Positions 19,247 to 27,922 of a stretch of 64,000 nucleotides of DNA are shown here, one piece after another (within the stretch, counting starts at the first letter, position 1; every line of letters starts with the position of its first letter). Source of the DNA: JACKAQ01 sp020634975 [NCBI: Calditrichia bacterium] (GTDB lineage: Bacteria > Calditrichota > Calditrichia > RBG-13-44-9); NCBI GenBank assembly GCA_020634975.1, contig JACKAQ010000003.1, positions 284,758 through 348,757 on the forward strand. Reading direction: 5' to 3'. The position numbers and the translations under genes are program-made. Below the pieces are notes generated by a model. The model did not search any database. It was not told the DNA's origin and saw nothing but the letters and a program-made list of their open reading frames with translations.

Positions 19247-19277
19247 TGTTTTTTAAAGGGGTGCGTTGTGCCGCTTT

Positions 19278-19300
19278 GGGGCACGTCGACGCCGTGCCCC
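19278..19300. repeat. GTAG-type palindrome (copy 1 of the GGCACG family)
   Basis: GGGGCACG (19278-19285) pairs with CGTGCCCC (19293-19300) around TCGACGC, then TACA. On the minus strand it follows the stop of aguA after the purine tract AGGAAAAAGGGAAAAGG. The T-rich flank on the plus side makes it a plausible two-way terminator for mazF and aguA. Confidence 0.7.
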
Positions 19301-19325
19301 TACATTTTCCTTTTCCCTTTTTCCT

Positions 19326-20414
19326 CTATCCTTGCAACGCCGGTTCCTGCTGTGTGAGGCAATGCAGCGTGCCCAATCCCAACACCAAATCCACTGCGTG
19401 AATGCCAACTACTTTTCGGTCGGTGAACAATTCTGACAGAATTCCCAACGCAATCCGGTCGTTCGGATCGTTAAACGTCGGCACAATTACCGCTTGATTA
19501 GCGATGTAAAAATTGGCGTAACTCGCCGGCAAACGATAGCCGTCGAACATCAGCGGTTCGGGCATCGGTAGCCGGATGATGCTGATTTTCGAGCCATCTT
19601 CTAACCGATAACCTTCCAGTCGCTCGCGGTTTTCTTCCAATATTGCATGATTAGGATCGCTGCCATTTGTTTCTTCGCTGAGCACAACCGTGTTGCGATT
19701 CACAAATCGGCAAAAATCATCGACGTGCCCGTGCGTATCGTCCCCGGTGATGCCTTTGTTCAGCCAGAGCACATTCGACACACCCAGCGTGTCGCACAGC
19801 ACCGCTTCGATGTCCGCACGACTGAGCGACGGATTGCGCACCTGCGTTTTCGGATCGAGCAAACATTCTTCGGTGGTGAGCAGCGTTCCGGCGCCGTTCA
19901 CGTCGATGGCGCCGCCTTCCAGCACCACGTCCACCCCATTTTTGCGGATCGGGATCAGTTGCCGTCCGGTGCGATCGGCAATTTTTTGGGGAATCTGGCA
20001 ATCCAGCTCCCAATCGTGATATTTTGCCCACGCGTTGAAACGGAATCCGGCGATGGCAATTTCCGGCTGCGGCGATTCGCGTTTGATGAAAATGGGTCCG
20101 GTGTCGCGGGTCCACCCGCGATTGGTCGGAAATCGAAAAAATTCGACCTGAGAAAGATCGACGCCGATTCGCGTTAACACGCGTTTGGCTCTATTTTCGA
20201 GCGCCTCGTTTTGAATCAAAATATGCAGTTTTTCGCCCGGCGCGATTTTGCGAACCATCTCGCCGTACACCCAGTGGATCGGTGCAATTTTGCCGGGCCA
20301 ATCTGTGCGATTGTGCGGCCAGCCCAGCCAGGTGGCTTCGTGTTTTTCCCATTCCGCCGGAAAACGAAATCCGGTAAGCTCGGTATTTACAATATTTTCG
20401 TTGTTCATTTTCAT
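19326..20414 (-). CDS. aguA: Agmatine deiminase
   Basis: AguA hydrolyses agmatine to N-carbamoylputrescine and ammonia, the second step of arginine-derived putrescine synthesis. The 362-residue protein has the guanidino-modifying fold: WLGWPHNRTDWPGK, FFRFPTNRGWTRDTGPIF, the VLEGGAIDVNG motif, the DDTHGHVDDFCRF histidine/aspartate site and the nucleophilic Cys in GLGTLHCLTQQEP. Its ATG overlaps the stop of the aguB-like gene (TAATG), so they are coupled. The stop lies inside a GGATAG purine tract leading to the palindrome at 19278. Confidence 0.93.
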   Translation of the reverse strand: MKMNNENIVNTELTGFRFPAEWEKHEATWLGWPHNRTDWPGKIAPIHWVYGEMVRKIAPGEKLHILIQNEALENRAKRVLTRIGVDLSQVEFFRFPTNRGWTRDTGPIFIKRESPQPEIAIAGFRFNAWAKYHDWELDCQIPQKIADRTGRQLIPIRKNGVDVVLEGGAIDVNGAGTLLTTEECLLDPKTQVRNPSLSRADIEAVLCDTLGVSNVLWLNKGITGDDTHGHVDDFCRFVNRNTVVLSEETNGSDPNHAILEENRERLEGYRLEDGSKISIIRLPMPEPLMFDGYRLPASYANFYIANQAVIVPTFNDPNDRIALGILSELFTDRKVVGIHAVDLVLGLGTLHCLTQQEPALQG

Positions 20415-21319
20415 TATCCAATGTTGCTGTCGTCGATGAATCGTTTGGTAATGTCGCCATATTTGTCAATCCGCCGGTCGCGCAGGAAGGGCCATCCGCG
20501 CCGCACTTCCTCAATTCGCGCCGGATTAATTTCCGCGATCAACGTTTCCTCTTTATCGATCGACGCTTCCGCGATGACCACGCCAAACGGGTCGGCTAAA
20601 AACGTGGTTCCCCAAAACTGGATGCCCGCTTCGCCGGGAACGGTTTTTTCGTGCCCGATGCGGTTGATTGCCGCAACATACACGCCGTTGGCAATCGCGT
20701 GACCGCGCTGAATGGTTCGCCAGGCATCGCGCTGTTCTGCGCCAAGTTGTTGTTTTTCATGGGGATGCCAGCCGATGGCCGTCGGATAAAAGAGGATATC
20801 CGCGCCGCGCATCGCGGTCAGTCGCGCGCCTTCCGGGAACCACTGATCCCAACAAATCAGTGTGCCGATTTTCGCCTGCGACGTTTCGAACACTTTGAAA
20901 CCGAGATCGCCGGGCGTGAAATAAAATTTTTCGTAATACGCCGGATCGTCCGGAATGTGCATTTTGCGATAGATGCCGTCGATCTCGCCAGCCGGATTCA
21001 AAATCGCCACGGTATTATGATACAATCCCGCCGCGCGCGCCTCAAACAGCGATGCAACGATGGTCACGTTATGTGATTTCGCCACTTTTGCGAGCGCATC
21101 GGTGGACGGTCCGGGAATGTTTTCTGCCAGATTGAACAAATCGACATCTTCGCACTGGCAAAAATATTGCGATCGAAACAGCTCCGGCAGACAGATGATC
21201 TGTGCGCCATCTTTCGCTGCCTGTTCGCTGAGATGAATCGCTTTTTGCAGGTTTTCGTCGGGATTTTCCGATGCGGACATTTGCACCAGCCCGACCACAT
21301 ATTTATCACGAGGTTTCAT
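20414..21319 (-). CDS. aguB: N-carbamoylputrescine amidase (nitrilase family)
   Basis: This cytosolic enzyme converts N-carbamoylputrescine to putrescine, CO2 and ammonia, and is the partner of the agmatine deiminase encoded after it. The 301 residues carry the nitrilase triad: Glu in QIICLPELF, Lys in YRKMHIPDD and Cys in IGTLICWDQWFPE. The segments IPGPSTDALAKVA and GWPFLRDRRIDKYG match plant-type amidases. It lies 1 base upstream-overlapping aguA, which strengthens the assignment over other nitrilase members. No arginine decarboxylase gene is in view. Confidence 0.92.
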   Translation of the reverse strand: MKPRDKYVVGLVQMSASENPDENLQKAIHLSEQAAKDGAQIICLPELFRSQYFCQCEDVDLFNLAENIPGPSTDALAKVAKSHNVTIVASLFEARAAGLYHNTVAILNPAGEIDGIYRKMHIPDDPAYYEKFYFTPGDLGFKVFETSQAKIGTLICWDQWFPEGARLTAMRGADILFYPTAIGWHPHEKQQLGAEQRDAWRTIQRGHAIANGVYVAAINRIGHEKTVPGEAGIQFWGTTFLADPFGVVIAEASIDKEETLIAEINPARIEEVRRGWPFLRDRRIDKYGDITKRFIDDSNIG

Positions 21320-21423
21320 TTTTCCGCCTTTCGTTCAACAAAAATTTCCAAAATAGAACCGTAATAAACTAACGAATCGCGAGAAAATGAAAGTGAAAAG
21401 TAAATTTGTGGTTGTCGTTTTTT

Positions 21424-21449
21424 GCCGCTAAGGCGCGAAGGGCGCAAAG
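21424..21449. repeat. Dispersed intergenic repeat fragment
   Basis: GCCGCTAAGGCGCGAAGGGC with the following GCAAAG resembles the AACCGCAGAG-type sequences at 25631 and 53462 in base pattern. It lies in the gap between aguB and the YjbQ-family gene and is weakly supported as a family member. Confidence 0.3.
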
Positions 21450-21595
21450 TTGTTAAGGAGAATATGCAGTTAATTCTGAAATCCTGTCTAAAATTAAATA
21501 AAAATTGAAATTCAATTAAAGAATCCGCAGATTTTACATTGTGAACTTTGCGCCCATGCGGCAAATATGTTGAAAAAACACCCGGAGCAACCCAC

Positions 21596-22036
21596 ATGAA
21601 ATGGATTCAAAAATCGATCAAGTTAACAGCGAAAAAGCGCGGTTTCCATATTATCACACATGAAATTGAGCGACAAATTCCAGAATTGCGTGATTTGCGA
21701 ATAGGTGTTGTGCATATTTTTATTCAACATACGTCGGCTTCGCTGAGCATCAACGAGAATGCGTCGTCCGATGTGCGGCTGGATATGGAATCGCATTTCA
21801 ACGAGATGGTTCCGGAAAATGCACAGTACTATCGCCACACTTTTGAGGGTCCGGACGACATGCCCGCGCATATCAAAGCATCGCTGCTCGGCAGCAGCGT
21901 TACGGTTCCGGTGAGCAACGGGCAGTTGAATTTGGGCACCTGGCAGGGCATTTATCTCTGCGAACATCGCGATCACGGTGGATCGCGGCGGCTGGTGGTG
22001 ACTGCCTGGGGAGAATCGGGTGAGCAGGTTGGGTGA
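21596..22036 (+). CDS. yjbQ: YjbQ/UPF0047-family protein
   Basis: The ATG at 21596, with GGAG 8 bases upstream, starts MKWIQKSIKLTAKKRGFHII and gives 146 residues. The family signature is present: VHIFIQHTSASLSINENA, DVRLDMESHF, then HIKASLLGSSVTVPV and the end LGTWQGIYLCEHRDHG with the conserved histidines. YjbQ proteins show weak thiamine-phosphate synthase activity in E. coli; the physiological role is not settled. It stands alone, divergent from aguB. Confidence 0.9.
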   Translation: MKWIQKSIKLTAKKRGFHIITHEIERQIPELRDLRIGVVHIFIQHTSASLSINENASSDVRLDMESHFNEMVPENAQYYRHTFEGPDDMPAHIKASLLGSSVTVPVSNGQLNLGTWQGIYLCEHRDHGGSRRLVVTAWGESGEQVG

Positions 22037-22170
22037 AAAAAGCGGTTAGCGGTTAGCCATTAGCGGTTGGCGGTTTGCCATTAGCGAAACAAAAAAAATC
22101 AATTTTAGATTACATTACATCGATCTAATTTTTTCCTCTGTGCTGCTCCGTGCAAAAATGGCAAAAAACA

Positions 22171-23727
22171 TCATTTTACAACATATTTGCGAATCAGATA
22201 CGCCGGTGTGCAACTCCACGAATGGCAATAGCTATTGACGTGATGGCTGCCATACGGCGATTTCCAGTGATCTTCCGGGTCGAAAATTTCCCAAAATGTG
22301 CTCGCGCCCAGCTCCACCATTTTTCCCCAATACGATTGAATCAGCGAAATAGCTTCTGTTTGCAACCCGCATTTGAACATCGCTTCGGCGGTGTAATGGT
22401 AGATAAACGGCGTCGCCGGTTTGACGGCGTCCGGTGATTTGATGGTCTCCCGGAGCAATTTTGCACCGGTTGGTGCGTCTACCACCTCTGCCAAAATCAT
22501 CCAAATTTGCGATGCCCACGATAGCTGCCGCGAATCGCCGCTCAGGAAAAAATACGGTGCATCTTCTGATCGCAATTGCATCGCCGCCGCCGTCATTTTT
22601 TCGATGATTTCCGGCAATTTCGCCACTTCATTTTCCCGGGAGATGACTGTGGCGAGCGCCATTATTTGTTTGAACGCATGGATGAACAACCCCTGCATCG
22701 CTGCCTGTTTGTCCAGTTCCGGCTGCCAGTCGATGAACACCCAATATTTCCCGTGATCGTGAAACAAGCCGTTTTCGTCGAGATATGCCAACGCGACATC
22801 GAGCTGTTTTTTGGCAACAGGCCACAGCCGTTCGGCGGTCTCCCAATCATTGCTATTTTCAGCATAATCAAGAAGATACGCGCCGTACATAATCGCAAAA
22901 TCGCTGATAAATTCCGTGCTGATGTGCGGCTGCGGCTGTTCGTAAACGCATGCGGGAATGCGTCCGTCATCGTGAGCAAGCCCGGCAAAAAGATGTAAAA
23001 CGCGTTTGTAAATATCGTAATTTTGGAAGGTCTGATACATCACCTGCGCCATCAACGGTGAATCCGCCAGCCAGAGCCGCCGGTCGCGTTTGGGACCGTC
23101 CTCCGGCACGGTTTGGAAGCAATTGCGCAGCGTTCGCAGCGCCACACGATCAATCTCGCGGAGCGATTCTGGGATACGTTCATCACAATATGTTTCGATA
23201 TCCGGCGGTGCGGACGTCACCGTTTCACAGCGAAAATCGCCAAAACGAAAGCGATAATCGAACGAACAGGCCAACACTTCAATTTTGAGAAAACGGAAGG
23301 CAAAGCGCCGGGAAAGCCGCACGGTTTGCGGCAATTCGTCCACAGTGATGATTTCATCCTGCAACCAGGCGCGACTGAGCGATCCCGAATAGGGATCGAA
23401 CGGTTCGGCAATTTCCGACGGCACTTCGCCGAAAGTAAGTTTCAGCCGGAGCGGTCCGCCCATCGCCGCGCCGTCCAGCGACAGCGAAAATTGCAAATAT
23501 CCAACGATGTGCTCGCCAAAATCGAGCACAAAATGATCACCTTCCGCAAATGACAATTTCAGCAAATCCGCAACCGGCTGCACATTTTTCATTTGCCAAT
23601 TTTGGAATGCATCGGCATCGGCAACCGGTTCGACCACAAATTTCGGATATTTTATCTCACGAAATAACGCCGGTTTTAGCGACTCCGCGATTGCCAGCCA
23701 CTGTTTTTGTTGTTCACCGAAACCCAT
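22171..23727 (-). CDS. GH78-like glycoside hydrolase (alpha-L-rhamnosidase family)
   Basis: About 518 residues, no signal peptide, so cytosolic. A beta-sandwich region (about 50-170: FVLDFGEHIVGYLQFSLSL, KLTFGEVPSEI) precedes an (alpha/alpha)6 barrel with VPEDGPKRDRRLWLADSP. This is the counterpart of the acidic GH78 motif with its general-acid region. Later GLFHDHGKYWVFIDW and GASTFWEIFDPEDHW are barrel helices seen in six-hairpin glycosidases. It would cut oligosaccharides imported by this locus. A TTG at 23733 overlaps the previous stop; the ATG at 23727 is preferred. Exact sugar is not determined by sequence. Confidence 0.75.
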   Translation of the reverse strand: MGFGEQQKQWLAIAESLKPALFREIKYPKFVVEPVADADAFQNWQMKNVQPVADLLKLSFAEGDHFVLDFGEHIVGYLQFSLSLDGAAMGGPLRLKLTFGEVPSEIAEPFDPYSGSLSRAWLQDEIITVDELPQTVRLSRRFAFRFLKIEVLACSFDYRFRFGDFRCETVTSAPPDIETYCDERIPESLREIDRVALRTLRNCFQTVPEDGPKRDRRLWLADSPLMAQVMYQTFQNYDIYKRVLHLFAGLAHDDGRIPACVYEQPQPHISTEFISDFAIMYGAYLLDYAENSNDWETAERLWPVAKKQLDVALAYLDENGLFHDHGKYWVFIDWQPELDKQAAMQGLFIHAFKQIMALATVISRENEVAKLPEIIEKMTAAAMQLRSEDAPYFFLSGDSRQLSWASQIWMILAEVVDAPTGAKLLRETIKSPDAVKPATPFIYHYTAEAMFKCGLQTEAISLIQSYWGKMVELGASTFWEIFDPEDHWKSPYGSHHVNSYCHSWSCTPAYLIRKYVVK

Positions 23728-23729
23728 TT

Positions 23730-25589
23730 TCAATCCGATGGCGAATTGAGCGGTTCGCTGACGCCAACCGTCGGGCGGACAAATACCAGCACCATTTTGC
23801 AGGGTCGATCACCGCGATTGACAATTTTCACCCGTCCACAGGCTGCGGGAATCAGCATCGATTCGAGATATTTGAGCGGCATTTTGCGCCCGTTTTCACC
23901 CCAAATTTCCACCGATTCGCCTTCGACCAGATTCACCGCAAATCCGCGATCTGCGGTGTCGAATTCAAATTCCCGCTCAAATTCAGCGCGATGAACGTTG
24001 TAAAACGTGAACGATTTATCGTAAAGCACTTCCTCCCGCCAGCCGTCGCCTTCGCGGAGCAACTGCGGTTTGGCGAGTAAATTTTCCTGCACCCATTTTT
24101 TGCGTCGATCAAAATAGATGTTCTCGAACGCCCGTTCGATGTTCATCGGGCGAAGATTTCCCTCCAAATCTTTCCGCAGGTAATCGTAAATTTTGAACGT
24201 GAAAATGTAGGGCGTTGCGCTGATTTCCAACACCAGATTGCCCGTGCCGCTGCAATGCACCGTGCCGTTAGGAATAAGAAACAGGTCGTGCGGTTTTGCG
24301 GGTTCGCTGTTCACGAATTTGTCAAAATCCAGTTCCGTGCCGTTGCGATGTGACGCTTCCAGCGCTGTGCGAAATTCCGCCGGATCGCAATTTTCGGTCA
24401 ATCCGAGATAGACTTTTGCATCCGGTTTGGCGTTGCTGATGTAATAAGTTTCATCCTGTGTGTATGTTTCGCCAAAGTTTTGGCGCATGAAATTGGGGCG
24501 CGGATGACATTGGGTGGACAGATTTCCGCCATCGATGGTATCCAGATAATCCAGCCGGATCGGCCACTCATATTTGAACTGGCGCGCCGCAGCAGCACCC
24601 ATCACCCGGCGATTTTCCTGAAACAACAGGCAATCGAACGAAAATTCCAGTCGCACACCGTTTTTGGCAATGGTAACACCATTTTCCGGCACGATCATCT
24701 CAAACGACCACGCGAAATTGGGTTGCTCGGGATCGAGCCCCATGTGTCCCTGCATGTATTTGCCGCCCCACGGTCCGGGATAAAACCACGGTCGCGGGCG
24801 AAACGGGGTTTCGGCAAGTTCGCGGAGCGCTGTTCGCAAATCGCTGCCGCTGACTGCCGCTGGTTTCGCCGAGTCCGTCAGATCGATAAAGCAATCGATT
24901 TCCGGCAGCAGCATCCGTTTTTGGCGATTCAGCGCCGGCCAATCGACAAAATAGGTGCGTTTGTAAAAATCGCCGAACGGCAGAATTTCGGTTTCGCCGA
25001 GGCAGGTGATTTTTTTCCGGCGGGCGCGAAACTGGATTTCATCTTTGGGCACATCGATGTACCAAATTTGATCAAATAACTCGACCAAACCCGCACCGCA
25101 GCCGTAAAATATGGTTAATTTTCCGGATGCCTCACCGCGCGCCATTGCGGCTAAAATGCGATTTTTGGCGATTTTTTCGGCATCGAAAAACACATCCGGT
25201 CCCATCGGGAAATGGGTGCCCCACAGCGGATCGTCACCGCCCAAAAACGGCGTGATTTTTTCGCGAATCACTTCGGCAGGCAGCAAGCAATCGCGCACAT
25301 CCCACCATTCGGGAAAAATATTGTGTTTTGCTAATTGCGCATCGATGCCGGAGCGAAACGCAGCCCAATCCGTGCCATGAAATCCGTCGATCGCCAGCAC
25401 CCGCAACCCGTGCGGAATTGCTCCGGCAATGCGATCTGCGAGCGCCGGATAGCCACCGGTTATTTCTCCGGCAGAGATTTCAAATTCGGGAAGTGTATCA
25501 AATAAACCACGCGGAAAAGTGGTTTGTGATTTTGGCAATGGTGCAACAAACGGATCGCTCGTGTTGGCATCCGGGGAATTTACAGACAT
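23730..25589 (-). CDS. Class I mannose-6-phosphate isomerase-like protein with extra N-terminal domain
   Basis: The 619-residue protein is about twice the length of ManA. Residues from about 260 contain type I isomerase/cupin features: WGGKYMQGHMG, TQCHPRPNFMRQNFGETYTQ, DETYYISN and HDLFLIPNGTVHCSG, with histidines and glutamates for Zn. The first 200 residues have a Rossmann-like LRVLAIDGFHGTDW and ALNRQKRMLLPEIDCFIDLTD but no Walker A loop, so this domain resembles, without being, a kinase. Isomerisation of mannose- or another hexose-phosphate is inferred. It is coupled to the GH78-like gene (TTGA overlap). Confidence 0.7.
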   Translation of the reverse strand: MSVNSPDANTSDPFVAPLPKSQTTFPRGLFDTLPEFEISAGEITGGYPALADRIAGAIPHGLRVLAIDGFHGTDWAAFRSGIDAQLAKHNIFPEWWDVRDCLLPAEVIREKITPFLGGDDPLWGTHFPMGPDVFFDAEKIAKNRILAAMARGEASGKLTIFYGCGAGLVELFDQIWYIDVPKDEIQFRARRKKITCLGETEILPFGDFYKRTYFVDWPALNRQKRMLLPEIDCFIDLTDSAKPAAVSGSDLRTALRELAETPFRPRPWFYPGPWGGKYMQGHMGLDPEQPNFAWSFEMIVPENGVTIAKNGVRLEFSFDCLLFQENRRVMGAAAARQFKYEWPIRLDYLDTIDGGNLSTQCHPRPNFMRQNFGETYTQDETYYISNAKPDAKVYLGLTENCDPAEFRTALEASHRNGTELDFDKFVNSEPAKPHDLFLIPNGTVHCSGTGNLVLEISATPYIFTFKIYDYLRKDLEGNLRPMNIERAFENIYFDRRKKWVQENLLAKPQLLREGDGWREEVLYDKSFTFYNVHRAEFEREFEFDTADRGFAVNLVEGESVEIWGENGRKMPLKYLESMLIPAACGRVKIVNRGDRPCKMVLVFVRPTVGVSEPLNSPSD

Positions 25590-25630
25590 CCCAACTCCTT
25601 GTTTTCTAGTAATTTAACAATAGGCTTCTT

Positions 25631-25714
25631 AACCGCAGAGATCGCGAAGTCCGCAGAGGATCCAGAGAAAAAATATCGATATTTCCTCTGCGAACACTGC
25701 GTTCTCTCCGGTTT
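25631..25714. repeat. 84-nt imperfect hairpin repeat
   Basis: AACCG, AGAGA and CGCAGAGGA on the left pair in order with TCCTCTGCG, TCTCT and CGGTT on the right around AAATATCGATATTT. It fills most of the gap between the ROK and isomerase genes. A sequence with the same AACCGCAGAGATCGC core occurs at 53462-53500. Confidence 0.7.
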
Positions 25715-25725
25715 ATTTGTTTTAA

Positions 25726-26643
25726 TTAATTTCCATTTTCCAGTTTTGGGTGAAATGCGACGCCGAGCGCGGCGGCAGTGTTGCCCAATTCCGCTTTGCA
25801 AATTTGCACTTTTCCGCGCGGAATTGTCCACGCGCGTTTGTTCACCAGCGGGAGCAGTTCGGGCAAAATCAGGTTTGCGCTATTCATTACGCCGCCGCCC
25901 AACACCACCCGATCCGGCCCGTAAGCGTGGATCACATTGGTTACTGCAATCGACAAATCCTCAACGTATGCGCGAAAAGTTTCGTAATATGCGCCGCCAA
26001 TTTCCTGCACACTCTTGAAGAAATCGGGCAGCGGATCATCCAATTTGTGAAATTTTGGGTGCGAATTTAAAATCCGGTGCATCAGCGCCGTTGCAGAGCA
26101 ATAAATCTCGGCGCAACCGCGATTCCCACAGGCGCATTCCGGACCAAACCGATCGATACTGATGTGTCCGCCGAGAATTCCGCCGAGCACGTCCGCGCCA
26201 AAATACGGTTGATTTTCCTTCACAACTGCACAACCCAATCCGGTTCCTAACGTCATACAAATTAACAACTTGCTGCCTTTTCCGGCACCAAATTTCCACT
26301 CGCCCCAGGCATAAGCGCGGGCATCGTTTTCCACAACAAACGGAAATCCCAATGCATCTGCAAAGGGCTGGCGCAGGTTTTTTCCGGCGAACATCAGCCC
26401 GGCACCGACATCATCTTCCATGATTCCGGTATCCGAATTGATCAGCCCTTTGATTGCCAAACCGCCGGCGTGCACGTCAACATCGCGGACCATTTGCCGG
26501 GCGTGATCGATCAGGTTCTCCAGCAAATCGCCTTTTTTGGTAAAATCTGCCAACGGTTGCTCAACAAAACGAAGGGTTTCACCGGATTCGTCAAAAATGC
26601 CGGTTTTCAAATTTGTTCCCCCAAAATCCATTCCAAATCTCAT
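25726..26643 (-). CDS. ROK-family sugar kinase
   Basis: The ATG at 26643 gives 305 residues starting MRFGMDFGGTNLKTGIFDES, the ATP phosphate-binding loop. The middle has the ROK signature GGILGGHISIDRFGPECACG with the Zn-binding Cys motif CACGNRGCAE and the DXGGT-type VVENDARAYAWGEW sugar-binding region. ROK kinases phosphorylate glucose, allose, mannose or N-acetylhexosamines; the exact sugar cannot be read. No helix-turn-helix is present, so it is a kinase, not a repressor. It shares an ATGA overlap with the esterase gene before it, indicating one operon. Confidence 0.87.
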   Translation of the reverse strand: MRFGMDFGGTNLKTGIFDESGETLRFVEQPLADFTKKGDLLENLIDHARQMVRDVDVHAGGLAIKGLINSDTGIMEDDVGAGLMFAGKNLRQPFADALGFPFVVENDARAYAWGEWKFGAGKGSKLLICMTLGTGLGCAVVKENQPYFGADVLGGILGGHISIDRFGPECACGNRGCAEIYCSATALMHRILNSHPKFHKLDDPLPDFFKSVQEIGGAYYETFRAYVEDLSIAVTNVIHAYGPDRVVLGGGVMNSANLILPELLPLVNKRAWTIPRGKVQICKAELGNTAAALGVAFHPKLENGN

Positions 26644-27812
26644 TGCTGCACCCCAAAAAAATGAATCAATCCATCGATTAAATGGCGCCGCCAATTGCCC
26701 CAGGTGTGTCCTTCGGGGTATTCGCGATAAACAACATCGTAATTTTTTGCTGTCAGCGCATCGCGTAAACGACGGTTACCCGCCAAAAAATCGGTTTCTG
26801 CCGCCGGCAAAAACATCCCGCCGACAAAACGTTCAAAATGCCCGATATCCACATATAATCGGATCGGCTTGCGGTCACTTTCGCGAAATGCGTTGATCAA
26901 CCGGTCATTTTGAAACGAGGCATAACCGGATTGGCTGTATGCCATCCCGAAAATTTCCGGTCGCTGGAACGCGATATACGCGGCAATTAATCCGCCAAAC
27001 GACGCACCCACAACCAGTCGCGACGACGACGTTGGCTTTGCAAGATAGCGCGAATCGATAAACGGGACGAGCTCATCCGTGTAAAATTTGACAAAATTAT
27101 CGTTCATTCCATATTGCGTCATCCGGTTTGGCGATGCGGGCAAATGGCGATTGGGCGGCGCCTCAAACACGGCGATAAGCGGCTCGATAAGCGAATCACC
27201 AATCAGTTGATCGAGCACATGCGGCACCTGCGCAAACTCGATGTAATCTTCGCCATCCTGAAAATAAACAACAGGATACGACCGTTTTTCTGAAGCGTAT
27301 TCCGGCGGTAAATACACGTGAACCGTGTGTGAATATCCCAACGCGCCAGCCGGAATTTCATGAGATTGCACACGATCGAATCCCCCTTTTTTGCCGCTGC
27401 GATATTCGCGAAACAGCGGATGATGGACGTATTCGGGCATCGTGAGTTCGGATAATTCGCCAAGTCCGTTCAGCGATTTGAAAGGATTGAGCGGATCGAC
27501 CGCGAGAAATTCGGCATCGTCGATGATCAGGTTGTATTCCAGCCGCGCGTCCGATGGCAGCTCCATTTGCAAAAAAAACAGGTCGGTTTCCGGGATTCGT
27601 TCGAAATATTCGGTGGTTTTCCAGTCGGTTAAATCGCCGATGATGCCCACGTTTTGGGCGTCACCGCGATAGAGAAAAGTGACGTTCGTGCCGTTTTCGA
27701 CCACCGGTGCTCCGGTTTTTTGCACTTGACGAATCAATTCATCGATCAACCGGGATTTTTCCCCGGCATTGCTGATGTGTTTTAATTGATTGATAATTGC
27801 GGTTACGTCCAT
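26640..27812 (-). CDS. Esterase-D/enterochelin esterase-like hydrolase with N-terminal CBM48-like domain
   Basis: The 390-residue cytosolic protein has a CBM48/Ig-like N-terminal domain (about 40-130: VTFLYRGDAQNVGIIGDLTD) and an alpha/beta hydrolase domain. The nucleophile is in VVGASFGGLIAAY and the histidine in YPEGHTWGNW; the acid is likely in RLYVDIGHFE. It could remove acyl groups from imported oligosaccharides, in keeping with its position in a sugar operon. The upstream gap holds a 22-bp tandem repeat. The ribosome site is weak. Confidence 0.83.
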   Translation of the reverse strand: MDVTAIINQLKHISNAGEKSRLIDELIRQVQKTGAPVVENGTNVTFLYRGDAQNVGIIGDLTDWKTTEYFERIPETDLFFLQMELPSDARLEYNLIIDDAEFLAVDPLNPFKSLNGLGELSELTMPEYVHHPLFREYRSGKKGGFDRVQSHEIPAGALGYSHTVHVYLPPEYASEKRSYPVVYFQDGEDYIEFAQVPHVLDQLIGDSLIEPLIAVFEAPPNRHLPASPNRMTQYGMNDNFVKFYTDELVPFIDSRYLAKPTSSSRLVVGASFGGLIAAYIAFQRPEIFGMAYSQSGYASFQNDRLINAFRESDRKPIRLYVDIGHFERFVGGMFLPAAETDFLAGNRRLRDALTAKNYDVVYREYPEGHTWGNWRRHLIDGLIHFFGVQQ

Positions 27813-27833
27813 TTTTTCGGCAGCGTTTTTTTT

Positions 27834-27922
27834 AAGACGATTCGTGATAATTTTTAAGACGATTCGTGATAATTTTAGAGACGATTCGTAATAATTTTAG
27901 AGACGATTCGTGAATCGTCTCT
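27834..27922. repeat. 22-bp tandem repeat ending in a 24-bp palindrome
   Basis: ACGATTCGT occurs at 27837, 27859, 27881 and 27903, exactly 22 bases apart, with AT-rich filler (GATAATTTTTA). The last copy completes a palindrome, AGAGACGATTCG/TGAATCGTCTCT (27899-27922), followed by ACAG. The palindrome's GTAG provides the stop codon of the sugar-binding protein gene. Confidence 0.85.

Noticed and set aside
27834-27922. Regular 22-bp repeats considered as a CRISPR array
   Set aside because: Repeats are contiguous with no variable spacers and end in a palindrome shared with other loci; no cas genes.
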